DNA of 64,000 bases, from assembly GCF_901933205.1 (NCBI RefSeq), contig NC_044571.1:12540420-12604419 (forward strand), given 5' to 3'. The notes below the pieces were generated by a model. The model was not told where the DNA came from and did not search any database. It was given only the letters and a program-made list of their open reading frames with translations. The stretch is from Camarhynchus parvulus. Taxonomy: Eukaryota > Chordata > Aves > Passeriformes > Thraupidae. Both the position numbers and the translations under genes were made by a program. Shown one piece after another: positions 1 to 11,625 of this stretch (its first letter is position 1; each line of letters opens with the position of its first letter).

Positions 1-277
1 ACTGTGTGAGTGATAAAAGGTTTGCACAAAAGGATGGATGCATTTGTGCTCAGCAGTATAAACGACTCAGCAACAGTATTTTCAAAAATAAAGACATGCC
101 AGTTTTTGACAGTGACTGGTGACTTCAGGTATATTTTCATAATGACAGAGAGAAAAGAATATTCATGAAGCAATCAGAATATCAGAATAAAAATCAGGAA
201 AAATAAAAATTACCAAAAAGAGAAAGGCAAACAAAAGCCCCAGACCAACTCAACCCAACACAATCTATTCTCTTCTC

Positions 278-278
<1 letters not shown>

Positions 279-313
<35 letters not shown>
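279..313. repeat. poly(A) homopolymer, 35 bases
   Basis: An uninterrupted run of 35 A residues, the longest homopolymer in the window. It could be the tail of an old retroposed sequence, but no recognisable element lies upstream of it and no flanking duplication was found, so it is called only as a simple repeat. Confidence 0.95.
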
Positions 314-315
<2 letters not shown>

Positions 316-3300
316 CCTAAAATGCTTGTACACATAATCAGCATGGAACATTTCAGGAATTTGGAAAGTACACGAACATGTTTGAATGATGAATACAGAA
401 GCAGAAATAATTTCTTCCAGAAATAGCAACACCACTATTCTTATTGGTTTGTTTTTGATTTTGGGGTTTTTTTTGGGAAATAATGTGAAATTATATGAAA
501 GGGGGTTAGTCCACTAGAGTGAACCTGGGGAGTTATTTCAAAGTACTCTATTATTCAAATATACAAATTTCTGATAAAGAGAAAAAAAGTGATCAGCATT
601 TCCCATTTTGTTACTGGGAGATGGTCATAGCTAAAACTTACATATATTCATATAAAAGACACAATTATTCTTTCCTTGAAGTTAGACTGGTCCATTAAGA
701 AATTGCATGTCTGCTTTACTTCTGATCTGGCAATGAGGAAAATTAGTGCCAACCAATAAAACTGTCTGGAGAGCAAAATGTTACTGCTAATGACATGACA
801 TTCATGTTATCAGAATTACAGTGTTTTACTACTGCTGTTTCTAGTCTTCTCTTAATAGATGGGAGAAGTGGAGTTGCTCTATGTGGGCTGTTGGAAAACA
901 TCTGATTTGCTTGCATCCCAAGGAAATCCAAATAGTGCATTCTGAATCTACTCTGTGATGTGTACTAAAAAAAGATGAGTGTAAAATCCAAGAGATTTGC
1001 TTTAAATAGTACATTTGATACAAGACAAAATACTAATGTAGTGAACCTTTCTCATTGAGAGCATTTCCAGCTCTTATTAAAAACATCTAGTTTTCAGAAA
1101 TGTTGTCTAACTTGGTACAAATAGCTTTTAAAAACATCACTCATAAAACAAGCAATTTGTTGTAGCCATAATTACATGGCAGATGCAACAAATATGCCAT
1201 TCTCAGTCTTCTTCCAGGGTAGAATCAACTTTAAGGGAACAAAATTTGTAATTATCCCTAACTATATCATGAAATAACACATCTTATGGTCTCACTATCA
1301 TCTTCAGTCATTTTGGAATTCATGCTCTAATTAAACAAGGATCAACTACAGCAATAAAATTTTAAAGTTTTGCTTAGTTTTTAATCAAGTAACTCTAAAG
1401 GGCAAAATATCAGAGAAAGTGTTCATTGGTCTTTCATGCTACTCCCATTGCTAGGTTTTGCTTTCTTTATCTTTTTCTTTCTGCAAATGCAAGAATATTT
1501 TTGATATTTTTTGTGGGAATTTCCAATATATATATTTTTATGAATGAGATAGGAAATGTGTGGGGTTTTTATCTCTTAAGAAAGAGACTGATAAGAATCA
1601 GGTTATGACCTTATTATTTACTTCATAGCAGGCAGAAATCAAAGCTTGCAAAATTCTCCATCGGTGGGCTAGCTGAAGTTTCTCAGTGTAGTCCACGTGT
1701 GAAAATGTCAGAGAGCAAAATGTATTATAGAGAAGAAGAATAAATAAATCTATTTAGCTCAGACCACCAATGTGTAGCATAAAGACGCTAATTCTGTGTG
1801 AACACTCTTTCTTGACACCCAGCCATACCATGTTGGATCAATAGCTCATAAAATGTTGCTTGAGTGCAATTAAAATGTGCTGAATTACTGCAGATAGGAT
1901 TCTGATCCAAGTGACTAAGAGTTAAATTTCTGCATCAGCTCTGGGACAGAGCACAACATGCTATTAACTTCTTAGGCAACTACAGAGTGTAAGAAAACTT
2001 GCCCAGAGAGGACATGCAGAGTAACAGTCTTCCTCATCATCCCTAGAATACAAGATTAGGGCCAGACTCAGCAGGAAAAAGATTAGTTAGTGATCTTAAA
2101 TCCTGAATGAAATGTCTACTCACAGGTTTGTGTCAAATTCTAGCCAGATAATTTCACTTCCAAGGCACCTTCTGTTCAACAGGGACATTAATGAAAATAT
2201 GGACTTTTTTTTTTCCATTGATTCAGTAGTTTGACATGATACTTTTGAATCAAAAATGAACCTCCTGGTTCTTCAGCTGCTGTGTTGCTACTGTCACTGA
2301 CAGTCCTTGGATTTATTTCTGTGGACTAATGAGGATGAAGCACAACAACAGGAGATAAATAATTGAAATAATAGTATTTTTAAATAAATGTTAGTACTCT
2401 GCAAGACAAGAAATGTGCTTTTCACATGAATAATGCAGTACCATTTGTGTGTACTGTTATGGATGCAGTATAATTATCAGGTAGACCTTGTGAGAAATAT
2501 GTTCCACATCATTCTCTGTGACTACTAGGGGAAAAATTCTTCAGAAAAGAAAACCACACTGCCATCTTGAGCATTCATTCCCTGTAATTTTGCATGCTCC
2601 TTTTTGTTTGGGGGAAAGTTGCAGGGAGTTTATTGATATTTGAAAACAGAAATGTCTCTTTTCAGATTGTGTTGTCTTTTCAAAAGAAAGCTGCTGACAA
2701 CAAGCATGTCTGCTTGACACTCCTAATAGGTTTTCTTTACAGGAATAGAATTTCTGGTCAAACCTGGACAGGAATTCCAGAGAGCAATAGCTGAAAATGG
2801 TAAAATCACTCCCTTATGAGAGCTAAATTCAAGTTCTTGTTCTTTCTAATTCACAGGATTGATTAATTGTCACTGATTGTGGTGTCTTCTTTCTGTCCTT
2901 GTCTGACATTGTCCCAGCTTCATGGTCTTTGAGGTGAACCTGGTGTAGGTGTATCAGTAGACATCAGAAGACATTCCAGCATCTTTCTTGACTTCATAAT
3001 TCAAAATCCTTGGGCATGGATACTCTGGCAGCCTGCTTCTCTGAGCTCCGTTCATAACAAATACATTACAACCATTCATGCTGTTTGGAGACAAGCTGGA
3101 GACTTACTGGTCCAAACAGTCCTCATAAAACCTCAGATGCTGAAAGGTGTAGACATTTAAAAGTAGAGGCTTTCCCTCATCCTAACCCTGCTGCTAATCC
3201 AGACAGATTTTTCTCCATGTCCCAAATGCAAATTTTTTTCTGGCTGTGGCTATAATCCCAACCTGTCATCAAATTAGAAAAAGAATAGCATATTGTGTTG

Positions 3301-4894
3301 TCATTTATCACATTTCTTATCATTAACACATGTTAGAGAAGTATATAGATCAATCATTGGCATGAGTCATTGTTCCACCAAATTTGAAGTTATAAACTGG
3401 CATGCACTTGTACAAGAATATAGCATATAGAAAACTTATTATTCAGGTATTCTGAGGAACATTTTCACCCACATCCAGTGCAAGGGATTTTTCTCTTAAT
3501 ATGCTACAGGCTGTATATACTCAACAATTCCTGTTTACCCAGAATTTTTTGAAAGGAACGGGGAGGAATTGTATGCAGAACAAGCAGTAGATGCATATGA
3601 AAGACATTAATATAGCAAGAAACTGAACATGTCTTCAAGTTTTCTATGCAGAATGATTGAAGACCCATTAAACAAGTAATCAACCTCCTACCCTTCAAAT
3701 ATCAGGAAGGAATACACTAAATGAATCACATTACTCTTTTGCACAACAAGGTACTAAAAACTCTTAGAATATGTTCTTAAATGCTTTATTTTTAAAATTA
3801 GGTTTCAGTATGAAAAAAGCCATAAATTATACTGTTTGGAAACTAAATTTGGATCTACATTTTCAAATAATAGGTTTTTTGCACTATTTGCCAAGACTTT
3901 CTAAGGTTGCATGTTAGGTCATGGAAGTGAAAAATGCTAATTAAAATGTTGAACTGAAGGTCAATGATGTACTTATAGGAAGGTGTCACTAAATATGTGA
4001 AATAATATGGATGTAAACAGCCTTAAATTTAGCCTGTTAGAAGGACAAATGTACTGGACAGAAGGAACTGTAAACTGAAAAACTGTGACAGAGGAGTCAT
4101 CTCCCAGCCTGGAAGCTGTGAGCCCAGGACTAGGCCTGAGAACTGGAAACTTGAAAAGTACAGCTGGCCTCTCTGAAGTACAGCTGGGTAGCCTAGAAAC
4201 CAGAGTTACCCTCAGATACCACTAAAAGTGCAAAATCAAGGAATTGTAATGACAACTTGTATTCTGAAAAGGTGGATATATAAAATAAGCCTGAAAGAAT
4301 AAAAAAACATCCTGACAGGTGTAAAATAAAAATTAACAGCATATATTGACTGCCCAAAGTGGTGATGTCCTATATCATGTTGCATATCAATGATTTGAAA
4401 AAGGACTAAATTTTTATTCAAAGTTGAGCCTCTGTCTCTGGAAACTTCCCATGCTGCATACACATGAGGATATATGCTGTTATATTGGTGATAAAGTTGA
4501 TGCACAAATTACAAATTTGAAGTAACCTGTGATATACCTTCTGGGTTTTGCTGTTGTAGAAATGTCCACACCTCCTTGGTTTTGTTGTTCATTACTGAAT
4601 AATATTGTCTGAGACTATGAAATTGACTGCCATATTAACTTATAATAGCTTGATATAGATCAATATAATCACAGAAGTTCTTTTTAGTGATGGTTTTGTG
4701 GTAGCCAGCTTATTAAAGGGCAGGACAGACACATACATGCTATTTTATAATTTTTCTGTGTTTAAAAGAATTGGAGGGAAGAGAGATCACAAACATGGAA
4801 TCCAGGTGTTCTGAGGTATTACTACAAGCCTAAAATTTGAGAATGACACCTTAAGTTTTTAGCTTTTTATTTTTCAGATCCTGTACTGCATTAG
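314..4894. other. AT-rich unique noncoding sequence
   Basis: No recognised gene or transposon was seen. Open frames on either strand are at most 89 codons and have no recognisable motif. A short T/G-rich patch lies near 445-478. A slightly GC-richer patch near 4085-4210 contains two nearby copies of AGTACAGCTGG, too short to classify. Confidence 0.6.
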
Positions 4895-5267
4895 TGTATA
4901 ACTGAACTCCACAGAGAGTTAGTAAGCCCTCTTCACAGTTTGGTCACACTAAACAACCCTTCTAAGCCTGAGAACCAAGGACATCCTCGGCCTCAGGATC
5001 TGAAAAGTATAAACAAAAGTGAATGCGGGGAAGAGCAAACTGTGGGAATATGACTTCATTACCTGAAGCTGTAACTGGACAATTAACCCCTGATATGCAA
5101 ATAGACCAAACTTATATCTGTCTGGAAAACTCGTGACCATTGTCCATCCTTGGTGTAGCCCTTGTGAGGTTTTTGCACTGCCCAGGTGAATCTGTTGAAG
5201 GCCTTTAATAAATATCTACTTTATTCTCTGTCTAGCCTCTGTTCTGGGTAGCTATTCCAAGGCATCA
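4895..5267 (+). mobile_element. Probable solo LTR of an avian endogenous retrovirus (gammaretrovirus/ERV1-like)
   Basis: The 373-bp interval begins with TG and ends with CA. It is flanked by ATTAG on the left (4890-4894) and ATTAA on the right (5268-5272), a 5-bp target duplication with one mismatch. Inside, in the order expected for U3-R-U5, are a TATAAA at 5008-5013, a polyadenylation signal AATAAA at 5207-5212, and a T/CT-rich stretch ending near the right edge. No retroviral internal region is adjacent, so this would be a solo LTR left by recombination between two LTRs. The ERV1-like class is inferred from the short length and signal layout. The 3' boundary is firmer than the 5' boundary. 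Confidence 0.6.
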
Positions 5268-8200
5268 ATTAAACCAAATTAAAAGTCTTTCAAATACTCA
5301 ATAAACTAGAGAAATTTTAGGGAAACAGATGAGGTGCATGTTGGCTACAGTAACAACAATGCTAGCATTTTATTTTCTTTTTATGTCTGTTAAAAAGAGA
5401 AAAGGATAATATTTTCACAGTACAGAGAGGATTGTAATGCTCCATAGTATTCCAAGTTAAATTCAAATATGGAACAAAGGAGACATTTTCTTGACATGGA
5501 GATATGGAACAAAGCTAGAAAAAAGTCCTGTTGTTGTTTGGAGAGCTAAACTGTTAGTTTTTATGAGCAAGAAGAATGTGTACACAAGTCATTACTTGGT
5601 CAAGGAATTATCATGAAGGGTGGTGACTGACCTACCACTCCTGGAAATCACTGGTGTGTTTCCACTTGTAGAATGGATTTTAGAGTTCACTATGTGACAA
5701 CATGAACTCCTGTGGAAATTACTTGTGAAATATTAGCCTTTTGGAAATATTTTAAAAATGCTATTATTCATACTAGTCAGCTGTAACACCATTGCATTAC
5801 TTGGTGGCATTTTGATTTCTCAAAAGTCACTTCTTGGTGGACCAACACAAAATGAAAACAGACTTTTCTTCTTTCCATTTTTTTTACACAAATGGATGAA
5901 TCATCAATCTTGAAATAACTAAAGGCATAAGTAAGTGTCCTGCTTTCTGGCTTCAGCTAGATATATGTGGTAGCCCTGGGCTAGAAGATGGAACTTTCAC
6001 ACATTGGCTCAAAAATAACCACTTTAAGTGAACAATCCTACCATAAGTAGTTAGATGGATTCTTAATCAAACTTTAAAACTAGTTTCATACTAAAATTGG
6101 TAAAGATGCTGCGGTATTAATAAGAGTTTTTCTCAGTTGTTTTGACTTTACAAGCAGAGTTTATAAGGACAAATGAAAATAACTCCAGCAGTGACAGTAA
6201 CACACCAGGAAATACAATTATATCTTATGTGACTATAAAATATTTATTGTGACAGAAAAAGAGAGAAACTGACAGAGAGGGAGCATGACATCTGTTTTCA
6301 AAATATGCAAATGTTTTTAAAAATGTCATTTTGAAATAGAAAGAGGAAATAAACCACAACTAACCTATTATGTGATCCATATTAAGAGAAAAATAGTTTC
6401 AAATTTACTGAGCAATTGTTTTATGACAGAACCAAAGCTGTTCTAAATGACCGTGAAATTCTAAACTTTTCAGCTTGAATTCTTTAGTAATCAAAGTTTG
6501 TGTTTGCTATTTTGTCCCTCTGCTCTTGATTTTTAACTGAAGTTCTTTATCTCGTAAGAGTAATCACTAGGAAAGAATGTTACAGCTTCCACAAGTGAGG
6601 TCAGAAGAGAGATTGTAATTGACTCAATCACCCAGAAGAAAATGTAGAGGTGTGCTAGTTTTCATAATAATAGAGATTAAAATGCTGGGAAAGTAATAAA
6701 GCATAATAAATTGGCATAACATTGGAATGGCTTTTCTCTTTTAGTAAAAGAATGTGTTCTATTCCTTTTTGGTTTTTTGTTTTGTTTTTCTTTTTTCCAA
6801 AGCAAATAAATTAAGTGGTATTAAATGATTCTACCAATCATAAAAAAAAAAAAATCTATACAAGTAACCTGAGGCAGGGAATAAGAAGAAACCTTTCAAT
6901 CTTAACTGAAGGAAAATGGCAGAAGTCAAGAAAAAGGTGATTTTGATTTGTCAAATAGTAAACATTTAAATGCAAATTCCACATTTCATCTTTCTACTCT
7001 TACTTTCTCTTTTTTCTCCTTATCTGAGGAAGAAATCTATCTTCTACTTCTAACAGTTTGTCTTCCTCTGACAATACATGGCAGAACTAAAGTCAACATA
7101 AACTGTCAGAGATGTGGAGTGTTAAAACGCTGAAAGCAAGCAAACAAAAAAAAGAAATGTCTTTCAATAAGGTGTGTCATATGTCATTGGTTAAGAGTGT
7201 AAGGCTTTCACTCCTGGAAAGCACCACTTGAAACTGCTGCTAAGAGTAGATGTTATTCTTACTGAGGTCGGCATTCAAAATTAAAAACAGTAGCAAAATA
7301 AAGTCTCCATTCAGATTTACCTGGAAATCAATTTTGCTGTTACCAGACCTTCTTCTGTGACTCTGAGCAAAAGTGAAAGGAGAACCAGCCTAGACCCAGT
7401 TGGGATTTTTTAAAATTTCACTATTTTAACCCTTTTGATTTTTTATATATAGATTTTTTTTTTAGGATATGTGTCGAGAATCTGAAGTCTGAAAGTGTTT
7501 TCTTTTTCAGCATTTATTTTCAGGAAAAAAGTAGTTAACAACTGTTTTTAATAAGCAATTATTTTGTTCAAAATACATTTTAAAAATTAAAATTTTTAAT
7601 GGGAAATTTTCTTGACTTTCAAGATTTTCACTGAAAGTAATAGTTGATCTATCTGTAATTAAATGTGATAGAGTCAGATACTATGGTAGTTACTGCCACA
7701 GAGATTCCTGTGGATATATGAAATAATAAGGAAAAAAAAATTTATATATTTATAAACATAAACATAAAGGTTTCTGCATTAAAAACAATAATGGTGACCA
7801 CATCAGAGGCAGAAATTGATGAAGATAAAAGTCTTATTTCATTATTGGTAATTCTGTAACTAAAACTCTATTAGTGTCTCCACATATATAAGGACAATAT
7901 AGTCTGTTACTTTGTGGGGGACAGGTGTCCTCACAGGAGGCCCAAGATTATCACAGAATGATGAAAAATCTTTAGTATACAGAAATTTTCAAAGGAATCT
8001 TCAGATTTCCCTTCTCCACCTCAAATAAACATAATTACTTGATTTTATGTGCAAGGCATCCTGAGCTGTTTTGTTATTTGAATATATAACCACAATTTCA
8101 GTGAATATATAGCTTTTCTCTTTTTTTTTGCCATTTAAGAGCTTCTAGACAGGGCCATAGGATTTTGTGATGATTTAGTGAAGATTTACTGCTCTTCAGT

Positions 8201-10447
8201 GGTAACAAAAGAGAGGTTTGGAAAACATTTCCACAATTTCATGAACATGGTACCTTATGGCACCAGAAGCCTCAGTCATACAAGAGCCTTCAGGAGAGAC
8301 TTTTTGGCTCTTGACTCTACATGTCTACACCTTCCAGCTCCTGAAGGCATGCACAAACTGTGCTCCAGAGCTCATCACAACATCAAGTACTGGCACACGT
8401 TGCAGCTCTATGGCAGTCTGAAACAGGAATATTATTGGAGCAGGCAGAAAAACAGGTTTTCTCTATCCAAGGTGTAAAGCCATGGGAGTATATTCTACAT
8501 GAAAACAACTGTAGAAATGTGTCATAAGATAACAGTACCTGACTATTTCTAAGGGGGCAATCAACAATAACAGCTAATTGTTTAACATAAGCACTGCAAA
8601 CCCAAAATAACCTGCTGTGCTCTCTTCTGTTTTATCTCAAATAGGAGACCACAGAAGGTAATTATTCTAAAATAATGGGTTTGTTTGAACACTACTGGCT
8701 CTACTGACATCTTAAAATATGTGAAGCTTAAATAAAACTCTAACACCAATTAACACATATTCTAGTCATTATAACCAGGAAAAAAGGGAGCTAATACTGC
8801 TACAGCTCTTATGTCAAATGATGTGCCTGACTTATAAGGCATAAAGGCTCCAAGGGAGTAAATGAATGTTGCATGGGCAGTCTAAGTTTCAAGTTGGATA
8901 AAACTGAATTCAGAGGCTTCACTCACTGTCATTTCACCCAGCTCTAGAGGACCACTATGCACTAATTCAACACCTCTTTTTTTTCCTTTAACCTATGGGT
9001 TTAATATTACTTCATATTAGCACATCATCTGAAATGTCTGTGCTACATTTTTTTTCATAGAGTCTATGATTAGCAGGGAATTCTGATTAGCTTCCCCCCT
9101 TGTGGAGATTTCCCATTGTTCCCACTGATGGAGACACAATCTTTGTCAATGCCTTTTATTTAAACAGAATTCTGTTAATGACATTGTCTCCCCCATTGCT
9201 TCAAAAAACCTCACTCTCCTCTGTCATGCACTGGAACTTCTATTTAGTTTCTCTACTTTTCTTGCAGTTATTTAGAAAGGATTTTGTTCACATCTCATAT
9301 AAGCATGAAAAGGCCAACTTAACAGCTTACTGTGTCACCCAGTCCTTAGTATAACAAAAGGCTGAATAAAAGATGTGCACAAATGTGTAGAATTGAACCT
9401 CTACAGATTGACTCCAGACCCATTGTGTCAGGCATGGCATGGCGTATCCTACATCATACTTTTTTTCCTGAAAACTTTTGATTGAGGAGATCTTCATTCC
9501 TTTCCAAGGTCTTTGAATATATATAAAAAAAAAAAAAGCCAAAGTATGACTTTTGCATGGAAAATGTAAATGCTGTGAGCTTGACATAAACAAAGTAGAT
9601 CAAATGAAATTGATTTCAGCTAAACAGAAGGTTTTATAAATGATTATTTAAAACTTTTAAATATAGAAATAATCATTAAATGTTTTGGAGAAAGGCAAGA
9701 AACTACAGCAATATGTTTGCATTGTTAGCGGGAAATTTCTGACAAGGAAAGAGAGCAAGAGGAAGCAGTAAAGCTAGGATTATGAATAATAAAGCAAAGG
9801 CAAGTGGATAAGTACCTGGAAGCACTGAGACATTTGGGATATGTCAGCTGATGGATGGTTTTAAGACCTACCTCAGTTTGCAAAATGCTGAAGGACAGAA
9901 AGTCACGTAAGTGGCTGTGACTGATTCATCCTAGCCCCCTCCTTACTGAGTTGCTCACAGAAACATGGAACTGATTTTTAGGCTAAGAATTTATGAAGCA
10001 TCCTATACCTTCAAAAAGCCTTCAATTCCCTTGGCTATGCAACAAAATATTGAAACCTTCAGCTTTCCCATGGGAGAAAAAAGAAGGGACAAAAAAGCCA
10101 GTAAAACTAGACACAAAAATTTTTGCCTTAATATTGGTATTAAGTGTTTTTTTGTCAATACTAGTTCAGTCTTTTTGAAATGCAGGTTTTAACAGAGATG
10201 TGGCTCTCTGCAAGTAGAAGAGGCCACTTGGCTTTTACCTTATCCTTTTCTGTCCTCAAAACTGATGACAGACACAATGACTTCTTAAATTAGATTTATC
10301 CATTACAAATTACTTCTATTCAGTTTGTCTTCTTTAGAAAAATATTTGAGGCAGTTTTAGAGAAAGAAAAGTAGGGTCTGAGGGCACCGATCTCCAAATT
10401 CAAGCTAATGCTGCATCTCACTTGAAGAAAATGTCCTATGAACATCC
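5268..10447. other. AT-rich unique noncoding sequence
   Basis: No recognisable gene or element was seen. It contains short A- or T-runs (for example near 6841-6853 and 9526-9537) and a T/G-rich patch near 6767-6797. The longest open frame, 99 codons on the plus strand at 8178-8477, lies in a somewhat GC-richer patch but shows no known motif, low-complexity pattern or splice context, and is not called as a gene. Confidence 0.6.
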
Positions 10448-11625
10448 AGATTCACAGAACAGCTGAGTTTGACAGGCATCCCTGGAGGTCGAGCTGTGCA
10501 ACCACCCAGCCCAAGCAAGGCTACCAAACAGCAGGTCGCAGTCATGTGTTGTATTAAACGCATTTACAACAATACTTACACGTTACAGTAATACATTATA
10601 ACAGTTACATTACAGCAGCATCTATCTCTTCTTGTTGAGGCGGTCATAACGCAAAGCAGAGACCTTAAATGTCCCATAAACAAAGACTTCAAACGTCCCA
10701 TTGTTACTAGTTGGTGGCTCACCTACTTCCAGCTGTCTTGATTGGAGAAGATCAGGTCTGGACCCCCTTGTGGCTTCCACCTGCCACTCTCAGCTTCACC
10801 AACACCACCTCCCCCACTCCGTCCCAGTGGGTCACAGTTGCCCTGTACACTTTGCAGCAATACTTCTACTCTACAGTAAACATTACAACCACACTTATAT
10901 ATTACAGTGTCCATCCCCTCCAGGGACTTTTTCTGAAGCACACAGCCAGAAGCATCTGCAGCTAATCCAGCAGCAATCCAATGAAGGATATTGCTGCTAA
11001 ATTGCTACAGAGCCTTGGCATGTCCACAGGCTTCAGAGTCCATCCTCTCCAGGGATTCTCCAACCCTCTCCTGGGGTCTATCCTCTTCTGGGATTATTCA
11101 TCCCCTCCAGGGGAACTCACCATCTTCTCCTGGGACTCTGCTGGTCCTCACAGTAGCCATCTCTGGGACGCTCCTTGTCCTCGCGGCAGCTTTCTCCTGC
11201 TTCTTGCAGCAGTCTTCTCCTTGTTCTTGCAGTCTTCTGACTCCACCCTTTTATGCCACTTGTTCTTAATTGGTTACAGGTGTGTATGCCACTTGTTCTT
11301 AATTGGCCCCAGCTGCAACTCATTGGGGCATAAGATTACATACTGTGCCTCCTTACAATTCTCCCTACAGTCATGTCCAGATACCTTTTGATACCCCAAA
11401 ATCTTTGGATGTCTACAACTTTCACAGTCTTCTTGGGTAATCTGTGCCATGTCTTGATCACTCTCACAGTCAAAAAGAGTTTCCTGATGTTCAGGTGGAG
11501 CTGCTGTGTTTATTTCAGTTTATTTATTTTGCTTACATTCAGTATATTTATTTTTGTTTCAGGCCATTTCCTCTCATTCTGTCACTGGACAACACTGAAC
11601 TTGGTTCCTTTCTCCAAAAATAGTG
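10448..11625 (-). mobile_element. CR1 LINE 3'-end fragment, split by a solo LTR
   Basis: Two pieces, 10448-10546 and 11370-11625, together read as the 3' untranslated end of an avian CR1 retrotransposon on the minus strand. On the plus strand the left piece starts with the degraded CR1 tail (ATTCACAGAACAGCTGAG). The right piece continues with the conserved block about poor scoring, seen as TTTCCTGATGTTCAG near 11480-11496, and TCTGTCACTGGACAACACTGA near 11578-11598. The pieces are continuous once the inserted LTR and one copy of its 6-bp duplication are removed. A local slippage insertion of AT-rich sequence sits near 11515-11560. The copy is 5'-truncated, as is usual for CR1, and it encodes nothing. 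The family assignment is from recognised CR1 3'-end sequence, not from a search. Confidence 0.82.
10547..11369 (-). mobile_element. Solo LTR, avian ERVK-type family, copy 1
   Basis: An 823-bp element on the minus strand. Read in its sense direction it begins TGTAGGGAGAATTGTAAGG and ends ATACAACA, so it has the TG...CA ends of a retroviral LTR. A perfect 6-bp target duplication, GTCATG, flanks it at 10541-10546 and 11370-11375. Six-base duplications are typical of alpha/betaretrovirus-like (ERVK) integrases. A TATA-like ATAAAAGG lies at about 11248-11255, roughly 115 bp from its sense 5' end. Just upstream of this is a diverged tandem pair of about 33 bp containing AATTAAGAACAAGTGGCAT. Further downstream are two 33-bp minisatellite units (about 11140-11205). 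There is no internal retroviral region and no coding sequence. It matches 43277-44352 along its whole length and sits inside the CR1 at 10448-11625. Confidence 0.88.

Noticed and set aside
10701..11391. Several overlapping frames of 84-136 codons
   Set aside because: They lie in the solo LTR and contain no retroviral protein motif; LTRs of this type are noncoding.
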